A stretch of 64,000 bases of DNA. Source: Phycisphaerales bacterium (GTDB taxonomy: Bacteria > Planctomycetota > Phycisphaerae > Phycisphaerales > UBA1924). Below, piece after piece: positions 9,013 to 16,473 of this stretch. Position 1 is the first letter of the stretch; the number at the start of each line of letters is the position of its first letter. The notes beneath the pieces were generated by a model. It was not told the origin of the DNA, did not search any database, and saw nothing but the letters and a program-made list of their open reading frames with translations. The DNA lies in assembly GCA_022843045.1 (NCBI GenBank), contig JALHOJ010000003.1, positions 1 to 64,000 of the forward strand, in the 5' to 3' direction. The position numbers and the translations under genes are program-made.

Positions 9013-9936
9013 TCAGCTTGGCAGGGTGATGGTGAATTGGGCACCCTGGCCGACCTCGCTGCGCAGGTCGATCTTTCCTTGCATTGCTTCGATGATGCGG
9101 CGGGTGGTGGCGAGGCCAAGGCCGCTGCCGCCGGAGCGGGTGGTGAAGTAGGGTTGGAAGAGCTTTTTTTGGGTCTCGGGGGGGATGCCGGGGCCGGTGT
9201 CGGTGATGGAGAGGGAGAGGTGGTGCGGGTGTGCCGTCTGGGCGTCTGCGGTGGATCGCATCGATGTGGTCGCCCCAGTTTTCAATGGGGGCGACGACAT
9301 CGATGGCACGTCAGTGTGTGACACGAGTTGGGTTTTGATGATGAGTTCTTTGGGCTTGCCCTCGGGGTTGGCTTGCATGGCCTGGACGGCGTTGAGCATG
9401 AGGTTCAAGACGGCTTGCTTGAGGTGTGCGGCGTCGAGGGTGGCGGGGAGGGGTGCGGGGTGGAGGTCCAGGCGCATGCGGACGCCTTGGTGTTGGGCCT
9501 GGGGGGAGAAGAAGTCGGCGAGTTCTTCGATGATGCGGTTGAGGTCGGTGGGTTTAGGGTCCAGGCGCAGTTCGCCGGCGTAGGTGAGAAAGTCGGTGAG
9601 GATGCCGCGGAGGCGTTCGGTTTCGCGGCGGAGGCTGTCGAGGCGGCGGAGCAGTCGCTGGCGGGCGTCCTTGGGCGTGGGCTCGTGCTCGGGGAGGTCT
9701 TCGATGCCTTCGGCGAGGAGTTGGGCGTTGAGGCCGATGGTGCTGAGGGGGTTCTTGATCTCGTGGGCGAGGCCGCCGGTCATTTGGCCCAGTTCGGCGA
9801 GGCGTTCGGCGGCGCGGGCGCGGCGTTCGGCGGCGAGTTGCTTGGCGAGGACGCGGCGGACGAGGACGCGCGCGATGATGGCGGTGAGGGCGGCGCCGAG
9901 GATGAGGCCGAGGGTGAGGTGGACAAGGGGGGGCAC
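9013..9936 (-). CDS. Membrane-anchored sensor histidine kinase
   Basis: Two-component kinase of 307 residues. An N-terminal membrane segment (about residues 5-28) leads directly to a HisKA domain with H-box LAHEIKNPLS and then an HATPase_c domain with N-box NLMLNAVQAM, G1 DTGPGIPP, F-box LFQPYFTTRSGG and G2 GSGLGLA. There is no extracellular sensor domain, so it may sense through the membrane or a partner, as NtrB/AtoS-like kinases do. Between the N-box and G1 box lie about 40 extra residues, part of which is encoded by palindrome copy B. The start is GTG 9936 with no clear ribosome site, so the true start is uncertain. No response regulator gene is adjacent. Confidence 0.9.
   Translation of the reverse strand: MPPLVHLTLGLILGAALTAIIARVLVRRVLAKQLAAERRARAAERLAELGQMTGGLAHEIKNPLSTIGLNAQLLAEGIEDLPEHEPTPKDARQRLLRRLDSLRRETERLRGILTDFLTYAGELRLDPKPTDLNRIIEELADFFSPQAQHQGVRMRLDLHPAPLPATLDAAHLKQAVLNLMLNAVQAMQANPEGKPKELIIKTQLVSHTDVPSMSSPPLKTGATTSMRSTADAQTAHPHHLSLSITDTGPGIPPETQKKLFQPYFTTRSGGSGLGLATTRRIIEAMQGKIDLRSEVGQGAQFTITLPS
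9258..9310. repeat. Constant-end variable-stem palindrome, copy B, inside the histidine kinase
   Basis: GCATCGATGT-GGTCGCCCC, ten-base loop, GGGGGCGACG-ACATCGATGGCACG. Stem arms are complementary apart from one extra base. The outer ends are the same as in copies A and C. The gene stays open through it, adding about 17 residues in the ATP-binding domain. Confidence 0.8.
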
Positions 9937-9956
9937 GAGGTGGGAGGGTAGAGGAG

Positions 9957-9992
9957 AGCGATAAGGCGATATAGCGATACAGCGATAAATAG
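9957..9992. repeat. One-armed AGCGATA repeat
   Basis: AGCGATAAGGCGATATAGCG followed by ATACAGCGATAAATAG: tandem GCGATA units. A very similar run ending in the same AGCGATAAATAG occurs at 19320-19360. It lies between the divergent histidine kinase and the secreted protein gene. Confidence 0.6.
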
Positions 9993-10032
9993 CTGCGGGT
10001 GTGGGGCCTCGCGGTGGTCACTACAGTGCGTG

Positions 10033-12042
10033 ATGAAGACGGCATGGGTGGCGGCGGTGGTGGTTGGGGTGGGTGGCTTTGCAATTGGGCAGGTGAAGCC
10101 GGTGGAGGGGAAGCAGGGGGCGCCTGCAGCGGTGCCGCCTCCTGTGCGGGCACAGGGGACTTCGCCGGCGATGCCGCCTGCGCTGAAACTTGGGGATCGG
10201 GTGGCGCGGGCGCAGCAGGTGTTGCAGGTGGTGCCTGAATTGGTGGTGGTGGGGGATCGGGAGTCGTATCTGGCGGCGTTGTCGCAGTGGACGCCCACGC
10301 GGCGGTTTCCGGTGCTGATTGATGACGGGTCGGCGCGGGCGGCGGAGGTGATCGGGCGGTTTGCGCGGGGGTTTGAGCCGGCGCGGGTGGTGCGGTGGAA
10401 GAAGGAGGGGGCGGGGGCGGGTGGGTTTGATCTGGTGGAGACGCAGGCGCTGCGGGATGTAGTGGCGAAGGCGTGGGAGGTGCCTGCGAATCTGAATGAC
10501 AAGGGGTTGGTGGTTGCGCTGCGGGAGCGGAAGCTCGCGCTGCAGGGCGTGGTGGTTTTGGATCCGCGGGATGAGGCGTGGGTGGCGGGGGTTGCGCTGG
10601 CGGCGCATCGCGGGCAGGCGATCATCGCGCGGGATGTGATTCGCAATCCCAGCGGGTCGCTGACGGTGGCGCAGGCGGATGAACTGGCGACGTCGATCGA
10701 GCGCGAGTGTGATGCGATGGGGCTGACCTTTCGCGAACTCGGTGACGAGATCGATGCGATCACGCTCACGGCGAACGCGCCGGCGAAGATCGCGGCGGGC
10801 GGCGGGGAATCGCTCGCGCTCACGGATCGGCTCGGGCGGCCTGGGCTTGGGACGGAGCTTAATGAGCGGTGGGCGTGGAGCGGGCAGATTTTTGGCGATG
10901 CGGTGCAGGCGGCGTATGTCGCGATGAGTTCGATTTTTCTGGTGCCGCGGTCTGCGTGGATGTTTGATGGGTATCCCAATGACGGGCCTTGGAAGCAGTA
11001 TGACTTGACGGCGGCGGGGGATGAACTCAAGGGGCAGGCGTGGGATGTGGAGGTATTGGACACGCCCAGCAACGGAGCGAAGGACTGGCGGGTGCGGGCG
11101 TCGCGGGTGGTGGACGCGGGATTGCTGCTGGTGAACACGAAGGGGAACGCGGATTTCTTTGATCTGGAGCCCGGGCAGTGCAAGCCCGATGACGTGCCGA
11201 TTTTGGAGCGGCCGGGGATGCTGCACATCATTCACAGTTGGTCTGCGTTTGTGCCGGGGGATCGTGAGTTGCTCATGGGGCGGTGGATGGAGCGGGGGGT
11301 GTACTTCTATGTCGGGTCGGTGCATGAGCCGTACTTGCAGGCGTTTTTGCCTGGGCGGAATGTGGTGGCGCGGGCGCTGGCGGGGGGGCCACTTGGCGCG
11401 GCGGTGCGGCATGACAAGGCGCAGTTGTGGAAGGTGGCGGTATTTGGGGATCCGCTGATTGTGCTGAGCAGCGGGATGCGGCGGACGACGGAGAAGGTGT
11501 CCCTTGAGGGCGACGATGTGATGGACAAGCTGCGCGAGCGGCTGAAGGCGGATGAGTTTGACACGGTGTTCCGGGATCTGTTGCTGGCGGGGCGTGAGAA
11601 TGAACTCGCGAGACTCGGCGCGGCGGTGGTGCAGCAGAAGCCGACGGCGCTGAAGCAAGAGACGCTGGAGTTACTGATCCTGCCGCTGTTTCGGCAGGGG
11701 AAGATTGATGAGATGCTGGCGGCGTATCGGCTGCTGGATGGGACGCGGGCGGCGCGAGGGGATCTTCGTGATGCGCTGTGGCTGGCGACGTATCAGCGGC
11801 TGGCGAAGCCGACGACCGAGTTGGCGCAGTTGCTGCGGGCGAATGTGCGGACGGGGAACATTGGTCGCGATGCGCTGGCGGCGGCGTCGGTGATCGCACG
11901 GTCGGCGGAGAACCCGGCGGCGGGTCGGGAGGCGGCGCTGGCGTGGCTGGAACTGCTCAAGAACGGCATCACGGACAAGGCGGCGCGGGAGCGGCTGGAG
12001 GGGGCGATGAAGGTGGGGGTGGAGGCGTGGGGGAAGGAGTAG
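10033..12042 (+). CDS. Secreted protein of unknown function
   Basis: Not recognised with confidence. The 669-residue product starts with a signal peptide (MKTAWVAAVVVGVGGFAIG). I start at ATG 10033 rather than the GTG at 10030 given by the track. The middle, near residues 390-480, contains FYVGSVHEPYLQAFLPG and, further on, VAVFGDPL; this arrangement resembles the end of caspase-fold C25-type or TIGR03790-type domains, where a GD-P-L motif closes the fold. That resemblance is my inference, and I cannot see a clear His-Cys catalytic pair. The last 150 residues are helical and may form repeats. The neighbours (histidine kinase in the other direction, rpiB downstream) give no functional clue. 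Codon use is normal for the window. Confidence 0.8.
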   Translation: MKTAWVAAVVVGVGGFAIGQVKPVEGKQGAPAAVPPPVRAQGTSPAMPPALKLGDRVARAQQVLQVVPELVVVGDRESYLAALSQWTPTRRFPVLIDDGSARAAEVIGRFARGFEPARVVRWKKEGAGAGGFDLVETQALRDVVAKAWEVPANLNDKGLVVALRERKLALQGVVVLDPRDEAWVAGVALAAHRGQAIIARDVIRNPSGSLTVAQADELATSIERECDAMGLTFRELGDEIDAITLTANAPAKIAAGGGESLALTDRLGRPGLGTELNERWAWSGQIFGDAVQAAYVAMSSIFLVPRSAWMFDGYPNDGPWKQYDLTAAGDELKGQAWDVEVLDTPSNGAKDWRVRASRVVDAGLLLVNTKGNADFFDLEPGQCKPDDVPILERPGMLHIIHSWSAFVPGDRELLMGRWMERGVYFYVGSVHEPYLQAFLPGRNVVARALAGGPLGAAVRHDKAQLWKVAVFGDPLIVLSSGMRRTTEKVSLEGDDVMDKLRERLKADEFDTVFRDLLLAGRENELARLGAAVVQQKPTALKQETLELLILPLFRQGKIDEMLAAYRLLDGTRAARGDLRDALWLATYQRLAKPTTELAQLLRANVRTGNIGRDALAAASVIARSAENPAAGREAALAWLELLKNGITDKAARERLEGAMKVGVEAWGKE

Positions 12043-12046
12043 GCGG

Positions 12047-12213
12047 CGGGATTCGGGATTCGGCATTCGGGATTCGGGATTCGGGGGTCTGCGCCTTGGC
12101 GCGGGCTTGTGACATTCGGCGCGACCGGGCCTTGATTTCGCACCTCGGCGACCATCAAGCACCTCTCGCTGCGACGAATGCCGAATGCCTAATCCCGAAT
12201 GCCGCCCCCGAGA
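12047..12213. repeat. Two-armed ATTCGGG palindrome
   Basis: Left arm (12047-12087) is tandem ATTCGGG/ATTCGGC units; right arm (12172-12213) is their reverse complement (CGAATGCCGAATGCCTAATCCC). The core GGCATTCGGGATTCGGGA recurs alone at 30149-30166. Lies between the unknown secreted gene and rpiB. Confidence 0.75.
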
Positions 12214-12244
12214 CTTCCCGCCAGTCACCACACTAGACTTTCGC

Positions 12245-12709
12245 ATGAGAATCGCCCTTGCCGCCGACCATCGTGGATATGCCGGGATCAAGCAGCTTCA
12301 GGAGAAGTTGTCGCGGGAGGGGCATGAGGTGACGGTGTGTGGGGATATCTCGGGGCCGCCTGCGGACTATCCGGAGCGTGCGTATCTCGTGGGACAGGCG
12401 GTCGCGGGCGGCAAGGCCGACCTTGGTATTTTGCTGTGCGGCACGGGGATTGGGATGAGCATCGCGGCGAATAAGGTGCCGGGCGTGCGGGCGGCGGTGG
12501 TGCATGATGAACTGACGGCGCAGCTGTCGCGGAGCCACAATGCGGCGAACGTGGCGTGCATGTCGGCGGACCTCTTGGGTCAGCGGATCATCGAGAAGAT
12601 CGCGGACGTGTTCATCAAGACTGAGTTTGAGGGCGGGCGGCACACGCGGCGGATACACAAGATTGAAGCGATTGAGAAGGGGAAGGATCCGTTTGCGGTG
12701 GCGGAGTGA
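12245..12709 (+). CDS. rpiB: Ribose-5-phosphate isomerase B
   Basis: Interconverts ribose 5-phosphate and ribulose 5-phosphate in the pentose phosphate pathway. The 154-residue product is full length for RpiB/LacAB enzymes. AADHRGYAGIKQ near residue 6 and LLCGTGIGMSIAANK near residue 64 carry the catalytic Cys and phosphate-binding loop, and the VVHDELTAQLSRSHNAANV segment is the family hallmark. The track ORF begins upstream at 12185, inside the repeat; ATG 12245 (MRIALAADHRG) is the natural start. The C-terminal extension EIEKGKDPFAVAE is common in the family. Alone in its direction after the repeat. Confidence 0.95.
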   Translation: MRIALAADHRGYAGIKQLQEKLSREGHEVTVCGDISGPPADYPERAYLVGQAVAGGKADLGILLCGTGIGMSIAANKVPGVRAAVVHDELTAQLSRSHNAANVACMSADLLGQRIIEKIADVFIKTEFEGGRHTRRIHKIEAIEKGKDPFAVAE

Positions 12710-12710
12710 G

Positions 12711-12752
12711 GAAGAAGAGAAGAAGAGACGGAGAGACGAAGAGACGGAGTGG
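12711..12752. repeat. One-armed GAGACGAAGAGACGGAG repeat
   Basis: Contains GGAGAGACGAAGAGACGGAG at 12730-12749, identical over 20 bases to the left arm of the element inside the MBL gene (59003-59099). It follows the rpiB stop immediately. No partner arm here. Confidence 0.7.
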
Positions 12753-12798
12753 GGGGCGGGTGTTGCGGGGGCGGAGGGGGAAGGTGCGGGCGGTGTGT

Positions 12799-14580
12799 TC
12801 ACTCTTCGAGTGTGCATTGGCCGGTCCACCAGTTGGTGACTTTCACGCGGGTGGGGAGGCCGATGGCGTTGAATGCGGGGGTGGTGACGCGCTTCCACCA
12901 GGAGCCTTCGGCGAAGGTGGGGGCGGGGGTTGTGCGTGCGAAATCGCGCTGCGGGAGGGGTGTGGCGGTGGTGGGGACGAGTGGGTTTTCGGTGCGGACG
13001 GAAACGGCGGCGACGGGAAGAGCGACGGGCGCGACAGGAGTTGGAGCGAAGGCCGGCGGCGCGGATGGGAGTGATGGGATGGGGGCGGGCGGCAGGGACG
13101 CGGGTTGTGACACTGGTTGCGTCTGGGGCGGCGAGTTGAGCAGGATCTCCGGCTGAGTTTCGGGGGCTTCTTCGAGGCCCATGCCGGCCTTGCGGACGCT
13201 GGGGAGATCGGCCAGACGCATCGTCATCATCGTCGGGCAACTGGCGACGGCGCGGATGTCTTCGAGCATCGCGGCGGCGCTGTCGTAGCGCTGGCGGTAG
13301 TCGGCCATGGCTCGGCGGATGATCCAGGCGATGACGGGTGGGCAGCGTTTTTCGATTGGGGAGAGGACGCCTTGGGCGGGGAAGGAGTCTTCGACGATGC
13401 TGTAGAGGACTGCGCCGGCGGCGTAGAGGTCAAAGCGTGTGCCGTCGACTTCGGCGACCTTCACGCCTCGCAGGGCCTGGCGGACCATTTCGGGGTCGCG
13501 GTAATACTCGGTGCCGTGGGTGGTGAGGGTCATCGCGCTCTTGAGCGATGAGACGAGGCCCACATCGACGAGGCGGGCGCGGCCGGCGGCTTTCGCGGCG
13601 GGGTCGGCGTCGGTGGGCGTGGGCTCGATGATGATGTTGTCGGGCTTGACGTCCTTGTGCCAGAGGCCTTGTTCGTGGTACAACTGGAGCGTGCTGAGCA
13701 GGTCGCTCATGTACGAGAGGCAGGCGCGGAGGCTGGCATCGTCGAGGCCGTCTTTCTTGTTCTGCGCGTCGTCTTGGACGGGTTGGGCCTGCTGGTGCAG
13801 GCGTGTGGCGATGTGGCGGAGGTGTTCGCCTGGGACGTAGCGCATGATGTAGTAGAAGCGGTCGGCGCCGAAGCCGTGATCGAGGATGAGGCCCAGGCGT
13901 TTGCCGGCTTCGAGGCCGCGGCTTTCGCGGACGAGTTGGGGGAGCGTCGCGTCTTCGAAGGTGGTAAAGCTCTTGATGACGACGCGGTCTTGCTCGGTGA
14001 ACGCCGCGCCGGTTTGGCGGGCGAGTTGGTTGGCGGCGGCTTCGGCGAGGAGTTCGCGGAACTTCTTCTTGTCTGGGGCGGCGATGTAGAGTTTGGCGCC
14101 GCTGCCGCCTGAGGGGAGGGTGCCGAGGATCTGGTAGCCTGGGAAGAGCGAGTCTCGCGGGGAGAGGACGTCGCCCCAGGTGCCGCTCAAGACGCCTGGG
14201 AGGCGGGTTTCGAAGCCTTCGAGGCCACGCTCGAGGCCCAGGAGACGACCGGGGTTGCCGATCATGAATCGGTAGAAGCATACGACGACGCGGACGAGTT
14301 CTTCGCGGGCGGCGATGAGGAACTTCCTGGCGGCGGTGGTCTGAAAGAAGACGAGGCTGGCGAGGGCGAGGGCACCGAAGATTGGGGCCATCAGCATCGC
14401 GACGATGGCGCGGACGAAGTCGACGACTTCGGACTTGATGAAGGCCCACATGCGGCGGATGGCTTCGCCGATGCCTCGGCCGACGGGGACGGTGATCATG
14501 ACGACGAGCGTGATGACGATCACCGCGGCAACGAGGCCGGCGAGGGCGATGAGCGTGATTTGCCACCAGGTGAGGTTCAT
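12799..14580 (-). CDS. Membrane-anchored serine/threonine protein kinase with altered motifs
   Basis: 593 residues. Two N-terminal membrane segments (about 7-31 and 60-80) place the kinase domain (about 148-445) in the cytoplasm. Visible kinase elements: K203 in VVIKSF, catalytic loop LWHKDVKPDN (308-315, so HKD in place of HRD), LVDVGLV (339-341 DVG in place of DFG), RDPEM as the APE region, and D384 in the TRFDLYAAGAV helix. All residues that bind metal and ATP are present, so activity is plausible despite the changes. The glycine loop is weak (PSGGSGAK). The C-terminal 140 residues are Pro/Ala-rich and disordered-looking. It lies downstream of a sigma factor gene on the same strand, separated by a palindromic repeat, a common planctomycete pairing. 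Confidence 0.87.
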   Translation of the reverse strand: MNLTWWQITLIALAGLVAAVIVITLVVMITVPVGRGIGEAIRRMWAFIKSEVVDFVRAIVAMLMAPIFGALALASLVFFQTTAARKFLIAAREELVRVVVCFYRFMIGNPGRLLGLERGLEGFETRLPGVLSGTWGDVLSPRDSLFPGYQILGTLPSGGSGAKLYIAAPDKKKFRELLAEAAANQLARQTGAAFTEQDRVVIKSFTTFEDATLPQLVRESRGLEAGKRLGLILDHGFGADRFYYIMRYVPGEHLRHIATRLHQQAQPVQDDAQNKKDGLDDASLRACLSYMSDLLSTLQLYHEQGLWHKDVKPDNIIIEPTPTDADPAAKAAGRARLVDVGLVSSLKSAMTLTTHGTEYYRDPEMVRQALRGVKVAEVDGTRFDLYAAGAVLYSIVEDSFPAQGVLSPIEKRCPPVIAWIIRRAMADYRQRYDSAAAMLEDIRAVASCPTMMTMRLADLPSVRKAGMGLEEAPETQPEILLNSPPQTQPVSQPASLPPAPIPSLPSAPPAFAPTPVAPVALPVAAVSVRTENPLVPTTATPLPQRDFARTTPAPTFAEGSWWKRVTTPAFNAIGLPTRVKVTNWWTGQCTLEE

Positions 14581-14604
14581 GGGTGCATGGGGCGAGGCGT
14601 TCGG

Positions 14605-14764
14605 GCTTTGAACGCAGAGGAAGACAGAGAGAAGGAAAGAGGAAGACCGAGATGTTGGTGAATGGAAGGCGGGGTGGCCTGCGGGTTCGATCGGCGGGTG
14701 TTTCGATCAATCACTCGAGTTCTCTCTCTTCTTGTTGCCTCTGTTTTCCTCTGCGTTCAAGGGC
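14605..14764. repeat. Two-armed gene-border palindrome
   Basis: Left arm (about 14606-14646) TTGAACGCAGAGGAAGACAG and right arm (about 14721-14762), which on the other strand reads TTGAACGCAGAGGAAAACAG. It fills the gap between the sigma factor and the kinase. Related arms occur at 461 and 8627. Confidence 0.75.
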
Positions 14765-14784
14765 CAACGAGTCAGGTGCTCGCC

Positions 14785-15573
14785 TTAGTTCTCCGGCGAT
14801 CCGCGTCCCTTCCGCATGTCCGCCTGCCTCAGCCAGATTTCGCCGATGGCGGCGTCGAACATGGCGTCGGCTTGGGGGTCTTCGCCGCTCTTGTTGGGGT
14901 TGGGGGCCAGGCCGTTGCGGCCTGGTTCGTCTTCTTCGTCGCGGGTGAAGGAGTAGCGGGAGATCACTTCGGCGAGGCGGACGCGGAGCATGTCGCGGAC
15001 TTTGGCGACGCGGCGGGAGATCGTGGGCTCGCTGGTGCCGAGCTGCGCGGCGACGTCCTTGCCTGGTTGGCCTTCCAAGACGCGCATGCGGTAGATCGTG
15101 AAGTCGGTCAGGTCGGATTCCTTGCTCACCCAGCGGACGGCGGCTTCGACCTTGGCTCGGAAGACGGCCATTTCGTATTGGGCGTCGGGGGGCGGGTCGT
15201 CTCCCGCGACCATCCAGCCTTCTTCGAGGCCCAGGGGCTTGATGGGGGCGTTGGCGTTGCCGGGTTTGGAGCCGCCGCGCTTCTGTGCGCCGCGGCGGTC
15301 GAGTTCGTCGCCCAGGACGTGCTTGGCGATGGAGAGCAGCCACGTGGAGAAGCGCACGCCTCGTTTGGGGTCGAAGCGATCGATGGACTCGGAAAGGGCG
15401 GCGAGGGTTTCCTGGGAGAGATCGCGGACGGTTTCCTGGCCGACGCGCCCACGGCCCCACTTGGTGAGTTGGGCCTGCACGACGGGCCCGAAGGTCTCCC
15501 AGAGCTCATACCACGCGGCCTGGTCGTTGGCGCGGAGGCGGTTCAAGAAGGTGGTGGTGACGGGGCTGAGCAT
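14785..15573 (-). CDS. RNA polymerase sigma factor, sigma-70 family (ECF-like)
   Basis: 262 residues. Region 2 is seen in VRDLSQETLAALSESIDRFDPKRG with RFSTWLLSIAKHVLGDELDR, the helix that contacts core polymerase and the -10 element. Region 4 is seen in DFTIYRMRVLEGQPGKDVAAQLGTSEPTISRRVAKVRDMLR, a helix-turn-helix for the -35 element. A Pro/Gly-rich linker lies between. The C-terminal 45 residues (RDEEDEPGRNG onward) are an extra acidic tail. The start ATG 15573 has no obvious ribosome site. The kinase gene follows on the same strand; kinase-sigma pairs are frequent in planctomycetes, so phosphorylation of this factor or a partner is possible but only inferred. Confidence 0.88.
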   Translation of the reverse strand: MLSPVTTTFLNRLRANDQAAWYELWETFGPVVQAQLTKWGRGRVGQETVRDLSQETLAALSESIDRFDPKRGVRFSTWLLSIAKHVLGDELDRRGAQKRGGSKPGNANAPIKPLGLEEGWMVAGDDPPPDAQYEMAVFRAKVEAAVRWVSKESDLTDFTIYRMRVLEGQPGKDVAAQLGTSEPTISRRVAKVRDMLRVRLAEVISRYSFTRDEEDEPGRNGLAPNPNKSGEDPQADAMFDAAIGEIWLRQADMRKGRGSPEN

Positions 15574-15614
15574 GGGGGAGGGTATGAAGTCCCTGATGCT
15601 CGATTGGGTGGCAA

Positions 15615-16469
15615 TCAGCGGCGGCGGCGGACTGCGAAGAGTGAGAGGGCGAGGGTGGGGAGGAGGGTTGACGGGGTGGGGATGGGGATGTAGACGATGT
15701 CTTGGATGGTCCCAAAGTTGCCGTTGCCGAGGATTGGAACGGACCAGAGCGGGTCTTCGGCACCGAAAGCGTACTTGCGAAGGAAGCCTTGGTCGCTGGT
15801 GCCGCCTTGGAAGGTGACGAAGAGGTCGTTGTTGTTGGCGTCCATGTCGATGGACTGGATGGTGAAGCCAGGGACGGGGTTGAAGTTGCGCTGGCCTTCG
15901 AGGGTGCCGTCGGGTCGCCAGTACATGACTCGGTTGTTCTCGCCTGTGCCGCCATTGGACGTAACGAAGGCGTTGCCGATGGCGTCGTAGGCGATGCCTC
16001 CGACTTCGTTGAAGAAGTAGGTGCCTGGCGGTGGGGTGAGCATGATGAAGTCTGTGAAGGCAAGGGAGGAGTTGTAGACGAAAAGGTTCTCCCAGCTGAC
16101 TTGGACGAGTTCGCTGCCGCGCGTCGCGAGGCGGGTGGGAGTGAAGCCAGTGCTGAGCGGAGTTGGGGTGACGATGCCAGTCAGCGGGTCTACCCTACCA
16201 AAATAGGATGCTGTTGATGAAGTAATAAAAACATACAATTCGCTATTCACGTATGCTATTGATCTTGTGACTAAAGATTGCGAACCGTCAAAACTACGTA
16301 GTTGCAATGATCCGACGTATGATCCGTTGGATGATGAATACTGTCGAATAATTCCGTTCCCTTGTGCCCCAACCAATACAGTTCCGGGCAGCGGGGAGAG
16401 TGCTGCGTAAGTGGATTGTTGGCTCAAGATGATGCAACCGAGGATGGCGAGTGTGGTGTAGTGCTTCAT
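15615..16469 (-). CDS. Secreted protein with PEP-CTERM-like C-terminal sorting signal
   Basis: 284 residues. Signal peptide MKHYTTLAILGCIILSQQSTYA; the start ATG 16469 has GGAG 8-9 bases upstream, so the track start at 16496 is rejected. The middle is a beta-rich sequence with repeated short motifs (IAYVNSELYVF, GGIAYDAIGNAFVT, IDMDANNNDLFVTF) suggesting a beta-propeller. The end, PIPTPSTLLPTLALSLFAVRRRR, has the three parts of a PEP-CTERM type anchor: Pro motif, hydrophobic helix, Arg cluster. Such proteins are normally processed by an exosortase, none of which is in the window. The 5' part (about 16200-16470) is clearly AT-richer than the surroundings. Confidence 0.8.
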   Translation of the reverse strand: MKHYTTLAILGCIILSQQSTYAALSPLPGTVLVGAQGNGIIRQYSSSNGSYVGSLQLRSFDGSQSLVTRSIAYVNSELYVFITSSTASYFGRVDPLTGIVTPTPLSTGFTPTRLATRGSELVQVSWENLFVYNSSLAFTDFIMLTPPPGTYFFNEVGGIAYDAIGNAFVTSNGGTGENNRVMYWRPDGTLEGQRNFNPVPGFTIQSIDMDANNNDLFVTFQGGTSDQGFLRKYAFGAEDPLWSVPILGNGNFGTIQDIVYIPIPTPSTLLPTLALSLFAVRRRR

Positions 16470-16473
16470 CAAT

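Noticed and set aside
12047-12213. CRISPR-like array from repeated ATTCGGG units
   Set aside because: Units are contiguous, 7 bases long and without unique spacers; the region is an inverted repeat.
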